DNA of 64,000 nucleotides, from assembly GCA_026874595.1 (NCBI GenBank), contig CM049320.1, positions 46,452,714 through 46,516,713 of the forward strand. Reading direction: 5' to 3'. The position numbers and the translations under genes were made by a program. The number at the start of each line of letters is the position of its first letter. Positions within the stretch are counted from its first letter, which is position 1. The notes beneath the pieces are model-generated. The model saw nothing but the letters and a program-made list of their open reading frames with translations. It had not been told where the DNA came from and made no database searches. This document shows positions 9,540-20,057 of the stretch, in pieces. This DNA comes from Sipunculus nudus (taxonomy: Eukaryota > Annelida > Sipuncula > Golfingiida > Sipunculidae).

Positions 9540-10737
9540 ATGATCGGGTCACGTGAACTGCTGTGCCCTCATTTTTGGTTGACCTCTGAGCTTTCCTCTC
9601 TGCCTAGCATCCATTTGTGCATCTGTTTCCACACATAAACCCACATATATCGGGAACCATTTGACCGATAAGGGTAAAAATTTTGCACAAATGTACCCCT
9701 TGGATAGCTTTATAACATACACTTAAGATGATGGCGCTACCTGCAACCATTTTTGCACAGCATCCATCTGTTCATCTGCCTTGGGATAAAATCACTCATA
9801 TCTCTGCATTGGTTGGCCTTATCCACCTGAAATTTTGCATGTGTATACATCTTGGACAGCTGTCTTGATTTTATGACAGGTGGCCAGTTGGGCCAAAATT
9901 TTTAGTGTATAGATCTCCCATAGCTCTTGATCATACGCAAAACTGGTGGCGCCACCTGCAACCATTTTTGCACAGTGTCGATTTGTTCATCTCTACAGCT
10001 CTCTTGATTTTGTGACAGGTGGCGCCACCTACATTCACATTTACCCTGCAGACATCCAAGCTCATATCTCGGGAACCATTTGACTGACTGGGCAAAAATT
10101 TTGCATGTTCATAGATCTCACATAACTCTTTATCATACACAAAACTGGTGGTGCCACCGGCCATCATTTTTGCACAGCGTCCGTCTGTTTGTCTGCTTTG
10201 GGCTAAAATCACTCATATCTCAGTAGTTGTTTGAATTATCTGCATAAAATTTTGCATGTTTATACAACTTGGATAGCTTTCTCAATTTTGTGGCAGGTGG
10301 CGCCACCTACATTTATGTATGCGCTGCAGACATTCAGGCTTATATCTCAGGACTGGTTTGACATATCCCCCTGAAATTTAGCATGTGTATAGATCTCACA
10401 TAGCTCTTAATCATACACAAAATTTGTGGCACAATGTGCCATCATTTTTGCACAGTGTCCTTCTGTTTGTCTGCTGTGGGATAAAATCACTCATATACAA
10501 GTAGTGGTTTGACTTATTTGCCTAAAATTTTGCATATGTAAACAACTTGGACAGCTTTCTGGATTTTGCGGTAGGTGGCGCAACTTACATACACATATTG
10601 GCTGCAGACATCCAGACTATTATGCAACACACCTCACTGTATTTCCTCTTGCCACTCAGTGCATGCCTCACTTCACCCGTCCCACTCTGACTTGGCAGAT
10701 ACATGTAGTTACTTGTTGACTACCAGTATTCTAGTTT
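9540..10737 (+). repeat. Family B tandem-repeat element, copy B1 (about four units)
   Basis: Roughly four ~285-bp units, each with phrases such as ATATCTCGGGAACCATTTGAC, TTTTGCATGT and ATTTTTGCACAG plus palindromes of the GGTGGCGCCACC type (perfect at 9945-9956, 10018-10029, 10296-10307). Its right end, ...GTATTCTAG before TTTTTG, matches the right end of copy B2 near 32925. It appears to sit inside a family A copy, whose 3' end follows at 10738. The 5' end differs from B2 and is probably truncated. No coding content. Confidence 0.6.
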
Positions 10738-10929
10738 TTGTGTTGTGTGCACCAATGCCAGAATTTCAGCAGTGATGTTTGTTCAATTGTTTCTTGTTCT
10801 AAGTGTTTAGTACTTGCATTGTTCATATACATGTTACACATGTTCTTGAAAAGTAATGGTCAAGCATTGAAGCATTATACCTGGTGTAATCTCATTGCAC
10901 AGGTTCGCATTAGGCCTGTAGGCCTTGTT
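10738..10929 (+). mobile_element. HINE-A4: 3' end of a family A Helentron-like element
   Basis: Matches the last ~190 bp of the other family A copies: TTTTTGTGTTGTGTGCACC, then CACAGGTTCGC (10898-10908), the AGGCCT-gt-AGGCCT hairpin (10912-10925) and TTGTT. The rest of this copy is absent or replaced by family B. Confidence 0.7.
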
Positions 10930-10994
10930 AACATTTTATTAACAATCAGCAATCAGCAACTTTTTACAAGCGTGCATACAAGTCCCATGCAATG

Positions 10995-11445
10995 GTAACT
11001 AAATTACTCAGCACTGTGTCGGCCAGAGTTTAACAGTGTGTAGATGAAAACAAGTTTCCCAGCTTTAGCCCGCCAAGCCTGTTCCTCAGCTTCAAATGAA
11101 CAAGTCCAAATGTGGAAAACACGCGTTCCGCCCATGCACTTAAACAACAGCTCCCAAAAGCTGATGGAACAACTTTATCATGCAACTGTCCAACCTATTG
11201 GATTGTGCCCCCCACCATGCAGTTGGTGACAAATCCAGTCCTGAAGAAAACATGTATGGCATGAATGGTCCACACCTGGCTCTGTAGTTAATTATGGTGG
11301 ACATGCAATCTGGATAATTCTCACTGCAATACTCTAGTGCTGAATCCACTTCTTTCTCACTTAGTTTCTCACCATGAGCCACCAGATTAATGATGTTGGC
11401 CAGGTAGTGAGCAGGAGTGAAGGCTTGCTCCATGTGACTGTTCAC
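10995..11445 (-). pseudogene. hAT-family transposase, C-terminal part
   Basis: Minus-strand frame 11445 to 11140 reads HYLANIINL, then YCSENYPDC and PFMPY, then LSPTAWWGA, as in hAT transposases just before the dimerisation region. A different frame from about 11165 to 10995 continues with a degenerate ERVFS-like block and AKAGKLVFIYTLLN, the conserved hAT C-terminus. The ERVFS Glu and Ser are not preserved. Together with 12388-12905 this is one transposase fossil split by HINE-C1. Frameshifts and missing central sequence make it non-functional. Confidence 0.7.
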
Positions 11446-12387
11446 TTTTTTAGCATAGCTGGCTGTAAGTCATCTGAGCTATAGCGATCACTCTTTGTCC
11501 GTCGTCCGTCCGGCCGTCTGTCCGTTAACAAGGCACAAATCGTAACCGCTGGACCTGGAATCTTCTTACTTTACATCTAAAGAGGCCCATGAAAAATCTC
11601 CCTTGGAAACCAGGCATTAGGTCATTGTTACCCATATTCTTCAAGCTATGGGGCTCCGAAGTACCCCACAGAATAATGACAAATTTGATACAAAAGCTCA
11701 AGTATCTGAACAACTTATGCATTGATCACCATGATTCTTTGCATAGATATTCATCAAGGGGGTTTTTCATCAGGTTCTGCAGACTGGTTGTGCCACCTGT
11801 ACTTTTTCGATTTTTTTTTTACTATTTCTTTATCTATTTTTGAGACCTTAAAAGATGCGGTCATCTGTTAACAGGGCTCAAATCCTGACAACTAGACCTA
11901 GAATCTTCTCACTTTACATTTAGACAGGTACATGAAAAGTCTCCATGGAAACCTGACATTAGGTCTCTGTTACCCATATTCTCTGAGCTATTGGGCTTAT
12001 AAGCAGCCCACATCATAATTAAAAATTTGATACCAAAGCAGGGCACAAATCATAAACATTGGACCTGGAATCTTTTAACCTAAAATCCAGGGAGGTCTAT
12101 GAAAACTCCTTGGAAACCTTAAATTGGGTCACAGTGAACTATATTCTCAGAGTTTGGGGTATGTTTGAGCACCCTAGAAATAATGCAAAATACACACAAA
12201 TTGCCAGGTTTCTCATGAAAGGCAGGTTGGTTTGTCATCAGATTTGTTGTGCTCATGGGTCTTGATAAACTTAAGCTAATACGCATGAACAATAATGCCA
12301 CCTACATTATCTTAATTAGTTGTCTGTGCAAGGACATATTGTCATCATGTCAGTCGGCTGAGCGTCATGACCCACGGGTCACTTGTT
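11446..12387 (+). mobile_element. HINE-C1: Helentron-like element, family C
   Basis: Begins TTTTTTAGCATAGCTGGCTG, a degenerate form of the family start TTTTTAGCTCAGCTGACT, followed by GTCCGTCGTCCGTCC. Ends AGTCGGCTGAGC (12352-12363), the TGACCC/GGGTCA hairpin (12368-12381) and CTTGTT. Inner sequence is related to the ~330-bp units of HINE-C3. It splits the hAT transposase fossil, whose homology lies on both sides. Confidence 0.7.
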
Positions 12388-12905
12388 CATCACACTGGAG
12401 GGTTGTGTTTTGGCCAGGTCTGAATGCAGTTTCTTCTAGGCTCTTTACTCATCTTTGCCATGTTGGCAGCATTATCTGTTACAAAGCTGCCAACTCTGCA
12501 GGAAAAACGCTTCTCACTCGATTTAATAGAAGAAGTAGCCACAGCCTCTTAAGTACTCTTTGAGGTGTGCTGCTTGCCAGATGTGTCGACTGTCTGTGTA
12601 AGGTAGGTGAGGCCTTCCTACAACTGGTTCATTGTGTATATTACTCCATCCATCCAGTGCCATGGAAACAGTCTAGCCTTGGAGTTTCTCCTTGCACTCT
12701 TCCATCAGTTTGGTGTGCACATCGTCGAGAAGTGAATCAGCAACTTGTTTGCGGTTTGGCGGGCTGTATCCTGGGCGCAACATCTGCACGAGTTTGACAA
12801 ATTCAGGGTGTTCAACCACAGAAAAATTAGGCTAGTTATTAAGTTTTTTTTTCAGAGGCTTTATTGTATTTTCTTGCATAATGTCCAGCTGCAGGCAGGC
12901 CACTT
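12388..12905 (-). pseudogene. hAT-family transposase, central part
   Basis: On the minus strand, an N-terminal block FSVVEHPEFVKLV and MLRPGYSPPNRK (about 12820-12755) is followed by SMALDGWSNIHNEPVV (about 12665-12620) and VTDNAANMAKM (about 12482-12450). These are hallmark hAT RNase-H-fold motifs; the Asp of DGWSN and of TDNA are in the catalytic region. A TAG stop precedes the SMALDGW block and the frame shifts before TDNA. The part between TDNANM and the C-terminal fragment is deleted. This fossil hosts HINE-C1. Confidence 0.75.
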
Positions 12906-12984
12906 CTGGTCACTGCATGTCAGCTATGACAGGGTACCTGATGTCTCACGGGTCATTGGGGGAGATCCCCTGCGGTGACAGGTG

Positions 12985-13142
12985 TACAGTTATTCTCATA
13001 TCAAACCACCACCACAGGTTGTGTGGAAATGGTTCAGCTGTCGGGCATGTCTGCTGTCCAGGTTTCACAGGCGTAGAGAACTGTAGTGATGACTGCTGCC
13101 TGGTAAACCGTGAGTTTGGTGCTGAGGCTGATACCCCTTCGC
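12985..13142 (-). pseudogene. Non-L1 LINE ORF2 segment, inverted relative to its neighbour
   Basis: On the minus strand the sequence reads GISLSTKLTVYQAAVITTVLYACETWTAD (about 13138-13050), a block found downstream of the RT in a LINE family common in invertebrates, where it is followed by an RHARQLNHFH-type stretch. In the family this block belongs in the middle of the plus-strand fragment at 13158-13675, from which it is missing. It is therefore an inverted piece of the same element. Confidence 0.6.
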
Positions 13143-13157
13143 TTCCAGACACTCACT

Positions 13158-13675
13158 GATGTGGACAAGTTCACATTCCTGGGCAGCACCCCCTGTCACG
13201 TCAGACAAACATTGACATGGAAGTCAAGTGCAGAATCTCAAAGGCCAGCAGTGCCTTCGGGAGGCTCCAACAAAATGGAGAAGGGAAGGCACACAGACAT
13301 GATGTGCTGGACACGTCCTGCGCATGAATGACCAGCGCATCCCCAAGATGCTTCTGTATGATGAACAAGCAAACAAATAGTTGGACCTCCCAAGCTCCGC
13401 TCCAAAGACAACCTGAATGCCACTTTGAAGGGCTTCGAAATTTCTGTCGGAACTTTAGAAGACCATGCCTTAGATCGACCATTATGGCGCAGTCTAATCA
13501 GCAGAGGTGTCATGTCAGCTGAACAGCAACGCAGAGCCATAGTCGAAAATAAACGGACAGCGCGGAAAGCGAGAGCAAATAGCTCCTCCATCCAGCCACC
13601 CACCGGCCCAGGTATCTGCGGCCGACAGTTCCGCGCCCAGATTTATCAGCCACCTTCGAACACATTCGGGCAACC
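13158..13675 (+). pseudogene. Non-L1 LINE ORF2, C-terminal tail
   Basis: Reads VDKFTFLGST (about 13158), then NIDMEVKCRISKASSAFGRL (13210-13270), a jump to a decayed GHVLRMNDQRIPKMLLYDE (13312-13365), then ALDRPLWRSLISRG (13468-13510) and NKRTARKARA. A degenerate C-terminal C2H2-like finger follows (CGRQFRA and, in another frame, FISHLRTHS at 13642-13668). The order follows the C-terminus of a known invertebrate LINE type. Several frameshifts and the missing middle, partly found inverted just upstream, make it a pseudogene. Clade not assigned. Confidence 0.65.
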
Positions 13676-13811
13676 AGTGAAATTAAGTCCTGGTTCTCCT
13701 CAATACCAATATCAGCAACCTTTAGGCAGTGTCGCCATCAATATCCAACTGGTCTCTCTCCCCATAGGTATCTGCTGCAGTCCATACCCAGCTGGCAATG
13801 GTTGGTTGGAC

Positions 13812-14060
13812 TAACGTTGGGCCAACGTAGGCATGTTATGTAGGACCAACGTTGGTGAGTTACGTTGGCCCTACATATTGTTGCTCTTTGGGCCTACGTT
13901 GGATATATGTTGGGCCAACGTTGGCAAAAATGTAGGGACAATGTAGGACCAATGTAGGACCGATGTAGTGGTATACTATATATACGTAGGACTTATGTTG
14001 GGCCAATGTAGGACTGATGTAGTGGTATTCCAGATATGTGTAGGACAAATGTCGGGCCAA
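13812..14060. repeat. Imperfect ACGTTGGCCCAACGT / GTAGGACCAAT low-complexity repeat
   Basis: Short interspersed repeats of ACGTTGG, GGCCAACGT and TGTAGGACCAATGTAGG type. Several are self-complementary (ACGTTGG-g-CCAACGT near 13814-13828). No gene. Confidence 0.55.
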
Positions 14061-15218
14061 TGTAATTGCAATTATTCATATGTAGAACACTGAAGGACCA
14101 ATTTATTGTAAAATCCACAAAAAGAAGAATAAGTGTATGGCCTTCGTTGAACTGTGTCGTGAAAAACTTGCAATGTTATTTATAGGTAGGACCAATCTTG
14201 TGCCAATTTACAATAATAATATTCAGGATAATCCACAACAACCATATATACAATCTCCAGTTCATTTATTTAATTAAAAAAAGTGTTTTTTGTTCATTCA
14301 CTTATGATAATTTACATTGCATGTTCTCAGATTCATGTCCCTTTCAAATTCTTAAGGAAATAAACAGGAGGTGTTACCCATGAATTCCTCTGACAAGCAA
14401 TCAATATAATTAAGACATTAAATTGAATAATATACTTTGTTTATTTACAAAATTAAGTAACAATGATAACTAAAGATAGGCTGTCTTACATGTAATTATA
14501 ATTACACTAATCTAAAGTGCTGAAGCTAGACCAAGTTGAAGGTAAGACTGATGTAAATAACACCTATTGTTTAAAAACTTGAATAAAACCTACTCTTTAA
14601 ACAATTCCTTGAAATTTCAGATGTTAAATAATGACATCCTTATGTAAACACTGTGTTAAATTAAATAAACATAAACTGAACAGATGTATACAAATGCATA
14701 TCAATCTCATTTTATGTGTTGCAAACTGAAATAAAATTGAGATCTTACAACTACAAGAGCCTGTCACAGTGTCATTATTTTAAAACTTGGATAAATGTGT
14801 ATCAACAACCAACTACTTTAGTCTTTACAGTAGAATATCAATATTTGAGGCCATAATTTCCACTTAGCATTTTACAAAGTTTAAGGAGGTACGAATTCAC
14901 AGTGACTGTCAGACTTTAAAAAAGGCACGAACTCAAAAACAACCTTTCATAATACCCCCTTATATCTCTGAAATGTCTATAAAAATTCTCTGATACTCTA
15001 ATTACAATAACTTAAATAAACAAAACATGTAAGGTAATGACAGGTTGTCTTGCATGTAATTATAACTCCACTGAAGTGCACAGAAGAGAAGCCAAGCTAA
15101 GCTAGACCAAGCTAAAGTGCAGCTATGCTAACCTGATTTCACTGATGTAAATAATACCTACGGTTTAAAAATCGAATAAAAGCTACTCTTTTCAATAAAT
15201 TCCTTGAAATTTGAGATT
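14061..15218. other. AT-rich intergenic stretch, nothing recognised
   Basis: No open frame with family resemblance and no repeat boundary identified. TGTAATTATAA followed by A/C-rich text with CACT and AAGTGC occurs twice (near 14488 and 15055), hinting at a degenerate duplication of about 570 bp spacing. Confidence 0.4.
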
Positions 15219-15418
15219 TTAAATAAAAGGTTTCTGGCCCCTGCAATATTTCCTAATATTTCTCCTGCTGTGCCTTCTTTTCAATTTTTTTGAGGTTCTG
15301 TCATTCTTCCCTCCGTCACGGTCACCAGTAAACCGCAGCCAGCTTTGCACTGTGTTTTTTACCTGGTCCACTGTGGCGTCTTTCGACAGCGGATTCTCTC
15401 TCACAGCACCTGGGAAAC
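15219..15418 (-). pseudogene. Candidate last exon of a DUF4806-like protein (host gene or its pseudogene)
   Basis: After an AG acceptor at 15420-15419 preceded by CCTTCT, the minus strand encodes about 65 residues: FPGAVRENPLSKDATVDQV, then VQSWLRFTGDR, then a basic tail rich in Lys and Arg to a stop at 15219. The AVRxNP...AT...WL...R pattern resembles the C-terminal end seen in DUF4806-containing proteins of invertebrates. The phase does not fit the donor of the neighbouring block at 15756 (two bases there, where one is needed), so either an intermediate exon exists or the locus is a pseudogene. Function of the family is unknown. Confidence 0.35.
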
Positions 15419-15755
15419 CTAGAAGGAACCGTGTCAATTAGTTCATATTTGGAAGGTTACATTTTCATTTTGTATTGCTGTGACTGTAATTACTAGGACG
15501 TGAACATATGCAGATATAACCATATTTAACCTATGGTGACAAATATTAATTATGACTCCCCCAGTATATATTTAAACATTGTTTCACTAGCTTTTCATTA
15601 ATATTTGATTAACTATTGCCCTGAAAAATGTAATTTTTATCATGATATTCACAGTTTAGTTTCTGTTTAAAAAAAGTCAGCATAAATTAAAGTAAGAGCC
15701 TGAAATGAATTTCTTTGTTAGCTTTGATGGATACTGTCCATAAAAATATACTCAC

Positions 15756-15934
15756 ATTGACACAATGCCAGGGAGGGTAATGCTGCCGGTATTTCTTGGT
15801 GTATCGGCGGCAGGATTCCGGCATCTGCCCTCCCAGTTCAGTCCTTTTGCCACAGCATTGGTCATCAGTGACCTGAGAACCCCCCTCACTACCTCGCTGA
15901 TGTTTGTTCCACCAACTTTTGATAGATGATAGAC
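15756..15934 (-). pseudogene. Candidate internal exon with DUF4806-like motif
   Basis: Bounded on the minus strand by CCACAG (acceptor) and a GTGAGT donor at 15755-15750. It encodes VYHLSKVGGTNISEVVRGVL, then RSLMTNAVAKGLNWEGR. The L-x2-VGG...VR..L..LMTN..A...NW.G pattern is the DUF4806 signature as I recall it. After NWEGR the expected K-x-F block is not recognisable. It lies 338 bp upstream of the candidate last exon on the same strand. I rate this the only likely host-gene piece in the window. Confidence 0.35.
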
Positions 15935-16455
15935 CTGTGGATTATACCAATTACATAACTGCAAATCATACAGGTTTTGATAACATATTATATATATTAT
16001 ATATACTATAATAATATACATTTTATATATATATATTTAATTTTATATTCACAACCAATTAAAGTAACTAAATCAAAAGTGCTCAAATAAAAATTCCAAA
16101 AGTCATAGACAGATAATAAACCTTTTTGCACACATGAATAATTCCAGAATACAGGGTGTTCATGTCCTTATGAGGACACACTGAATGATTTTGTTAATGG
16201 TATGACAGTAGTAGGGTTTTCTTAAATCTATGTGTTACTTATATGCTGTAAAAATCAATAAAAACAGACTGAATAATACAGGATATGAAAAAAGTAGCCG
16301 TTGTTATGATTTCAAATAATTAAAGTTATAGATTACTTTAACTATTGCAAACACAAGTTCTCATATCTTTTAATGAAACATGGCAGTATGATGTTACTGA
16401 TAGCACTGGTAGATTAGTACAGTGTAGGTGGAATCATGGTTACTGTTTGGGCGGC

Positions 16456-16527
16456 CCATCTTAAGATGGTTAACCCAATATCTGATCGGTTATTGGGTCA
16501 GACCCATCTTAAGATAGGTCAGATCTG
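16456..16527. repeat. Cluster of short palindromes
   Basis: CCATCTTAAGATGG (16456-16469, perfect 14-bp palindrome), ACCCAATA / TATTGGGT (16473-16480 and 16491-16498, 8-bp stem), GACCCATCTTAAGATAGGTC (16501-16520, 18 of 20 bases palindromic) and CAGATCTG (16520-16527) follow one another within 72 bp. Confidence 0.6.
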
Positions 16528-16573
16528 AAGATGGCACGTGACATATGTATAGATATTTGATGAATGTCTATAA

Positions 16574-16575
<2 letters not shown>

Positions 16576-16626
<51 letters not shown>
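16576..16626. repeat. (TA)n microsatellite
   Basis: Nearly pure TA repeat of about 50 bp. A second tract lies 115 bp further on. Confidence 0.9.
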
Positions 16627-16630
<4 letters not shown>

Positions 16631-16737
16631 TTGCACCTGTATGTTCATTTGAATTTTTCAGGTATATATCATATTCCATGTATCAATCATGTATAATTGA
16701 CAAATATATGTGACTAATACTTGATAATTATTTAATT

Positions 16738-16738
16738 A

Positions 16739-16806
<68 letters not shown>
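16738..16806. repeat. (TA)n microsatellite
   Basis: TA repeat of about 68 bp with one C interruption. Confidence 0.9.
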
Positions 16807-16808
<2 letters not shown>

Positions 16809-17763
16809 CAATTTCCATATCAACCATATTCTTTCTTGCCGTATCTATTCATATATGTACATCCAATGACCAGTCAGCAAGATTTACATTTTCATAATGA
16901 TATAACTGTTGATAAATAATTATTCATAGTTATTGTAGTATTTAAGTTTTGTAAATTAACTGGTTTTCAGTTTTACCACTTGTTACCCAAAGTATTTAAT
17001 CCATCAAGTCTAATATACTGTGTTACAGGTACAGGCACTGTAACACCTGTGGGTCCAATGTTACCTGAAGGCTAATGAACCATACACTCTCCCTAAACAA
17101 TTTTTGGGTCTGGCATTCAGCAGTGTCCGATGTGTGATGAGAATGTAATCCCTGCGCCGCCTGTTGGACAGCTCGTGTACTTTAAACGTGTTTCACCGGC
17201 ACATTGAAACACGGTGAAATGGAGATCAACCAAAGTGCATTAAAAATTGCTTATTTTATACAAAAATATTCTACTTAAAATTAAACTTGTAATTTGTGTA
17301 TGACGTTGTGAGTCTTTTGTACCATTATTGATTATCAAGTGGGGCCGATGCTGCTTCCTTACATTAGATTCAGTTGGATTATATTTGAAGTTTACTTGAA
17401 GTTTTATTCATTATATTTATGCACCCCAGATCCTGTCATAGCAACAATGGATTCACACCCACTGAAATTTTAAGAGTTTGGTCACTTATAAAAATAAGCA
17501 AGATACTAATAATTTCTAATGACTTCAGTAAAATCCAGTAAAAACGAGAGGATCCTCGTGGAGTCCCTAACTGTACGCCTAGCTTTGAATTTTGACCAGT
17601 AAAATTATTTTAGGAACTGAGAGCCGGCCATTCATTCAACACAATATGGCTACCCTACCCAAGCCATGGTTATAGGTCATTTAGCATACATATCCTGACA
17701 TGGTACTGGCCACATAACTGTTTGCCTGTAAAATGTTTAGCAACAGATTGAAAATCAGTATAC

Positions 17764-18846
17764 ATGTTATTTATAAATATATTATTAAATTTATATATCC
17801 TGCTTACCTTGCGATATTCAGTTGAATCAGTGGAGTGGTGTTTGCTTCAATCAATGCGACGGCCTGTTCAGAACCTGCATCAGCCACAGCAATGCTTTAA
17901 TAGACCTGCTCCAGTCTGTCCACTCGTAGGGGTCATCTCAGGGTCAAGCCAAACCAGATGGCCCAGATGTGACAGGGGTTGCAAGGGGACACTTAATGTT
18001 GTTTCACAGTTAGGTGAAATAGCTAGTTGTAATCAGGGTGATACGTTATTTCAACATATCTTCAATACACATAACCATTTGCTTGTTGAAATATTGTTTA
18101 AATTAACAATTTAAAGACACCGTCTGCATGTCAATATATCATAAGGAAAGAGAGTAAGAATCACACAAATATATCAATTAAAAAAAAATGTTTTCTGGTT
18201 TTTCTTTTTTTTTCTGGTTATAGCTTTTTAGTCATATGTACTAATTTATTTCTGAATTACCACTAACTTGATTTGCATGGAAAATCAGATAATATATAAC
18301 TCACGAGTCTTCAGAATATAAAAAAAATCTGTTCAATTAATTTCTAAAACATCGCCAATGATTAAAAAAATTCTGTTGTGATTAAATTTTAAATTTAACG
18401 AAAGTGTTTTACAAAATATTTTGTATGTATATGTAGGTGTATTGTTAATACTATATCCATAAAATACAGAAAAAAACTGTTATTATCTAAAAGATGGTAA
18501 GAGGTTTTGAAAACATGTTAAGATGTTTTTATTTTTTTAAAGTAAAATATAAATGTTATTATACAACTTTAATGAAACTGCAGTTAAAATTAAGGTCATT
18601 TTACCCATGTGAATACTGCAGTTCGGTCGTTCGATTGTGCACCTAATAAATTTACTTGCAACAGTCAAATTACTCAGTCAGCTTAAACATCATCAGATGG
18701 CTGAAAACACGGCAATCACAACCAAAACGGCCATGAATGTTATAACATAATTTTATAAGTTTTTCTTCAAAAGGTTTCGCTTAAAGTATATTGAATGTTA
18801 CTTGCATCCTGATAAGCATTTGTTATATAAAAGTCTTCCCAGTATC
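17764..18846. other. Intergenic stretch, no supported gene
   Basis: A minus-strand block near 17811-17950 ends at a good donor (CAAGGTAAGC) and could be an upstream exon of the 15.2-15.9 kb locus. Its phase does not match the next block and one in-frame stop lies inside, so it is not called. The remainder is AT-rich without recognisable features. Confidence 0.35.
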
Positions 18847-18850
18847 GACC

Positions 18851-18898
<48 letters not shown>

Positions 18899-18905
18899 TA
18901 TATAT
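18851..18905. repeat. (TA)n microsatellite
   Basis: Interrupted TA repeat of about 55 bp; open frames crossing it are composition artefacts. Confidence 0.9.
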
Positions 18906-18984
18906 GATTATTAAAAGACTGAATAAATTAAATAAGGAGACAACTTGCATACGAACTGCCGCGTATTTCTGGCGACTTTTTTTT

Positions 18985-19070
18985 AAAAATATGCAAATGC
19001 TGCATTTTGCCATTTTTTTTCGATGTTCGCATCCTTCGTAAAACGTTCGCGTGCATATAACCCCGTGAAA
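18985..19070. repeat. Partial second copy of the 19.2-kb MITE end
   Basis: CCATTTTTTTTCGATGTTCGCATCCTTCG-type text (19010-19040) repeats the right arm of the MITE at 19168-19440 (19383-19410) in the same orientation. Only this arm is recognisable. Confidence 0.5.
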
Positions 19071-19167
19071 TCAGTAAAAAATTGCCACTGTATCACTGTC
19101 ATTGAAACTTCCGCGTACGCCGCGAATGCCGCGCGCACCACGTGCCTGTACTCTCGACGTTAACTTA

Positions 19168-19440
19168 GGCAGTGTTTTCACGGCAAAGTCCAGCATTTAC
19201 ATTTTATGCTCAAAAAGTTCGCCGAAAATGCGCGGTCGGGGTTCGCCCGAAATGGGTACGCCAACAATGCGCGGGGGTTCGCATGTGACGGAAATTGCAA
19301 TTTGCAATGCATGTGAATCCCCATGCATTTTCGGCGAACACCGGCGCATTTTGGGAAAACTTTTAAGCACAAAATGCGAATGCCATTTTTTCGATGTTCG
19401 CATCCTTCATAAATCGTTCGCATGCATGTGAAAACACCGC
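19168..19440. mobile_element. MITE with 3-bp TTA duplication (PIF/Harbinger-like)
   Basis: Starts GGCAGTGTTTTCAC and ends GTGAAAACACCGC, inverted with a small indel, with TTA on both sides (19165-19167 and 19441-19443). The inverted similarity extends inward (ATGC-TCAAAAAGTTCGCCGAAAATGCGC-like arms), giving arms of about 130 bp around a CpG-rich centre. A 3-bp TWA duplication is characteristic of Harbinger elements. No transposase. Confidence 0.6.
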
Positions 19441-19443
19441 TTA

Positions 19444-20001
19444 AAATACCGCTTTGCGGCACGCATATATAGTGATTTCTGGCGAAGGGTTCAACGCCTT
19501 GAAGCACCAAAGCAATCCTTAATTCATCATTCAACGTCAACGCAAGAAACATCATTAATTAAACGCAGAAAAATCACGTTCATGGGAATTAAGGCTTCAG
19601 GAGTCTGAATAAAAACATCTTCCATGAATTCTTTTTTAAAGTCCATTTTATTAATATGACGTAAGAATAATGTCCAAGAAAAGGGTTCTTGTTGATTTTA
19701 AAGGCGCTGCTTGTACCAGTCCTTTTAAAAGTCTGATAATTTAGCCTTTAGTTGATGGATATTTATTACACCCTTCCAAGAAATATACTTGATTTCAGTT
19801 ATTTTTTAGATAACTTGCTTATTACAAGAAGAGTATTTATAGATATTAAAAGCATGACATTTGAGCATAACATCAGCTGTTCATGCAGGCATAATCAATA
19901 ATTGGTGTCTATATATAAATGAGAATAGGTATTTTTATTCAGCAGGCATGCGTTTTTATTCATAATACCTGAAAATACCTATTTAAGAAAAGAAATGAAT
20001 G

Positions 20002-20057
<56 letters not shown>

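Larger units (their letters stand above)
16019..17763. other. AT-rich intergenic stretch with microsatellites
   Basis: Contains two (TA)n tracts and a dyad cluster, listed separately. One minus-strand open stretch near 17080-17185 ends at a possible donor CAGGTAACA but has no supporting homology that I recognise. Nothing else is seen. Confidence 0.4.

Noticed and set aside
13425-13814. 129-codon open frame as an independent gene
   Set aside because: Its first two thirds are the C-terminal tail of a LINE ORF2; the rest is unrelated read-through.
17080-17185. Minus-strand open block with RRRRDYILITHRTLLNARP and a possible donor
   Set aside because: No family recognised and no acceptor or start supported.
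17811-17950. Minus-strand block ending at donor CAAGGTAAGC as an upstream exon of the 15.2-15.9 kb locus
   Set aside because: Splice phase does not match the next block and the best frame holds a stop; suggestive only.
18798-19041. Open frames crossing the (TA)n tract
   Set aside because: The Ile-Tyr runs come from the microsatellite on both strands.
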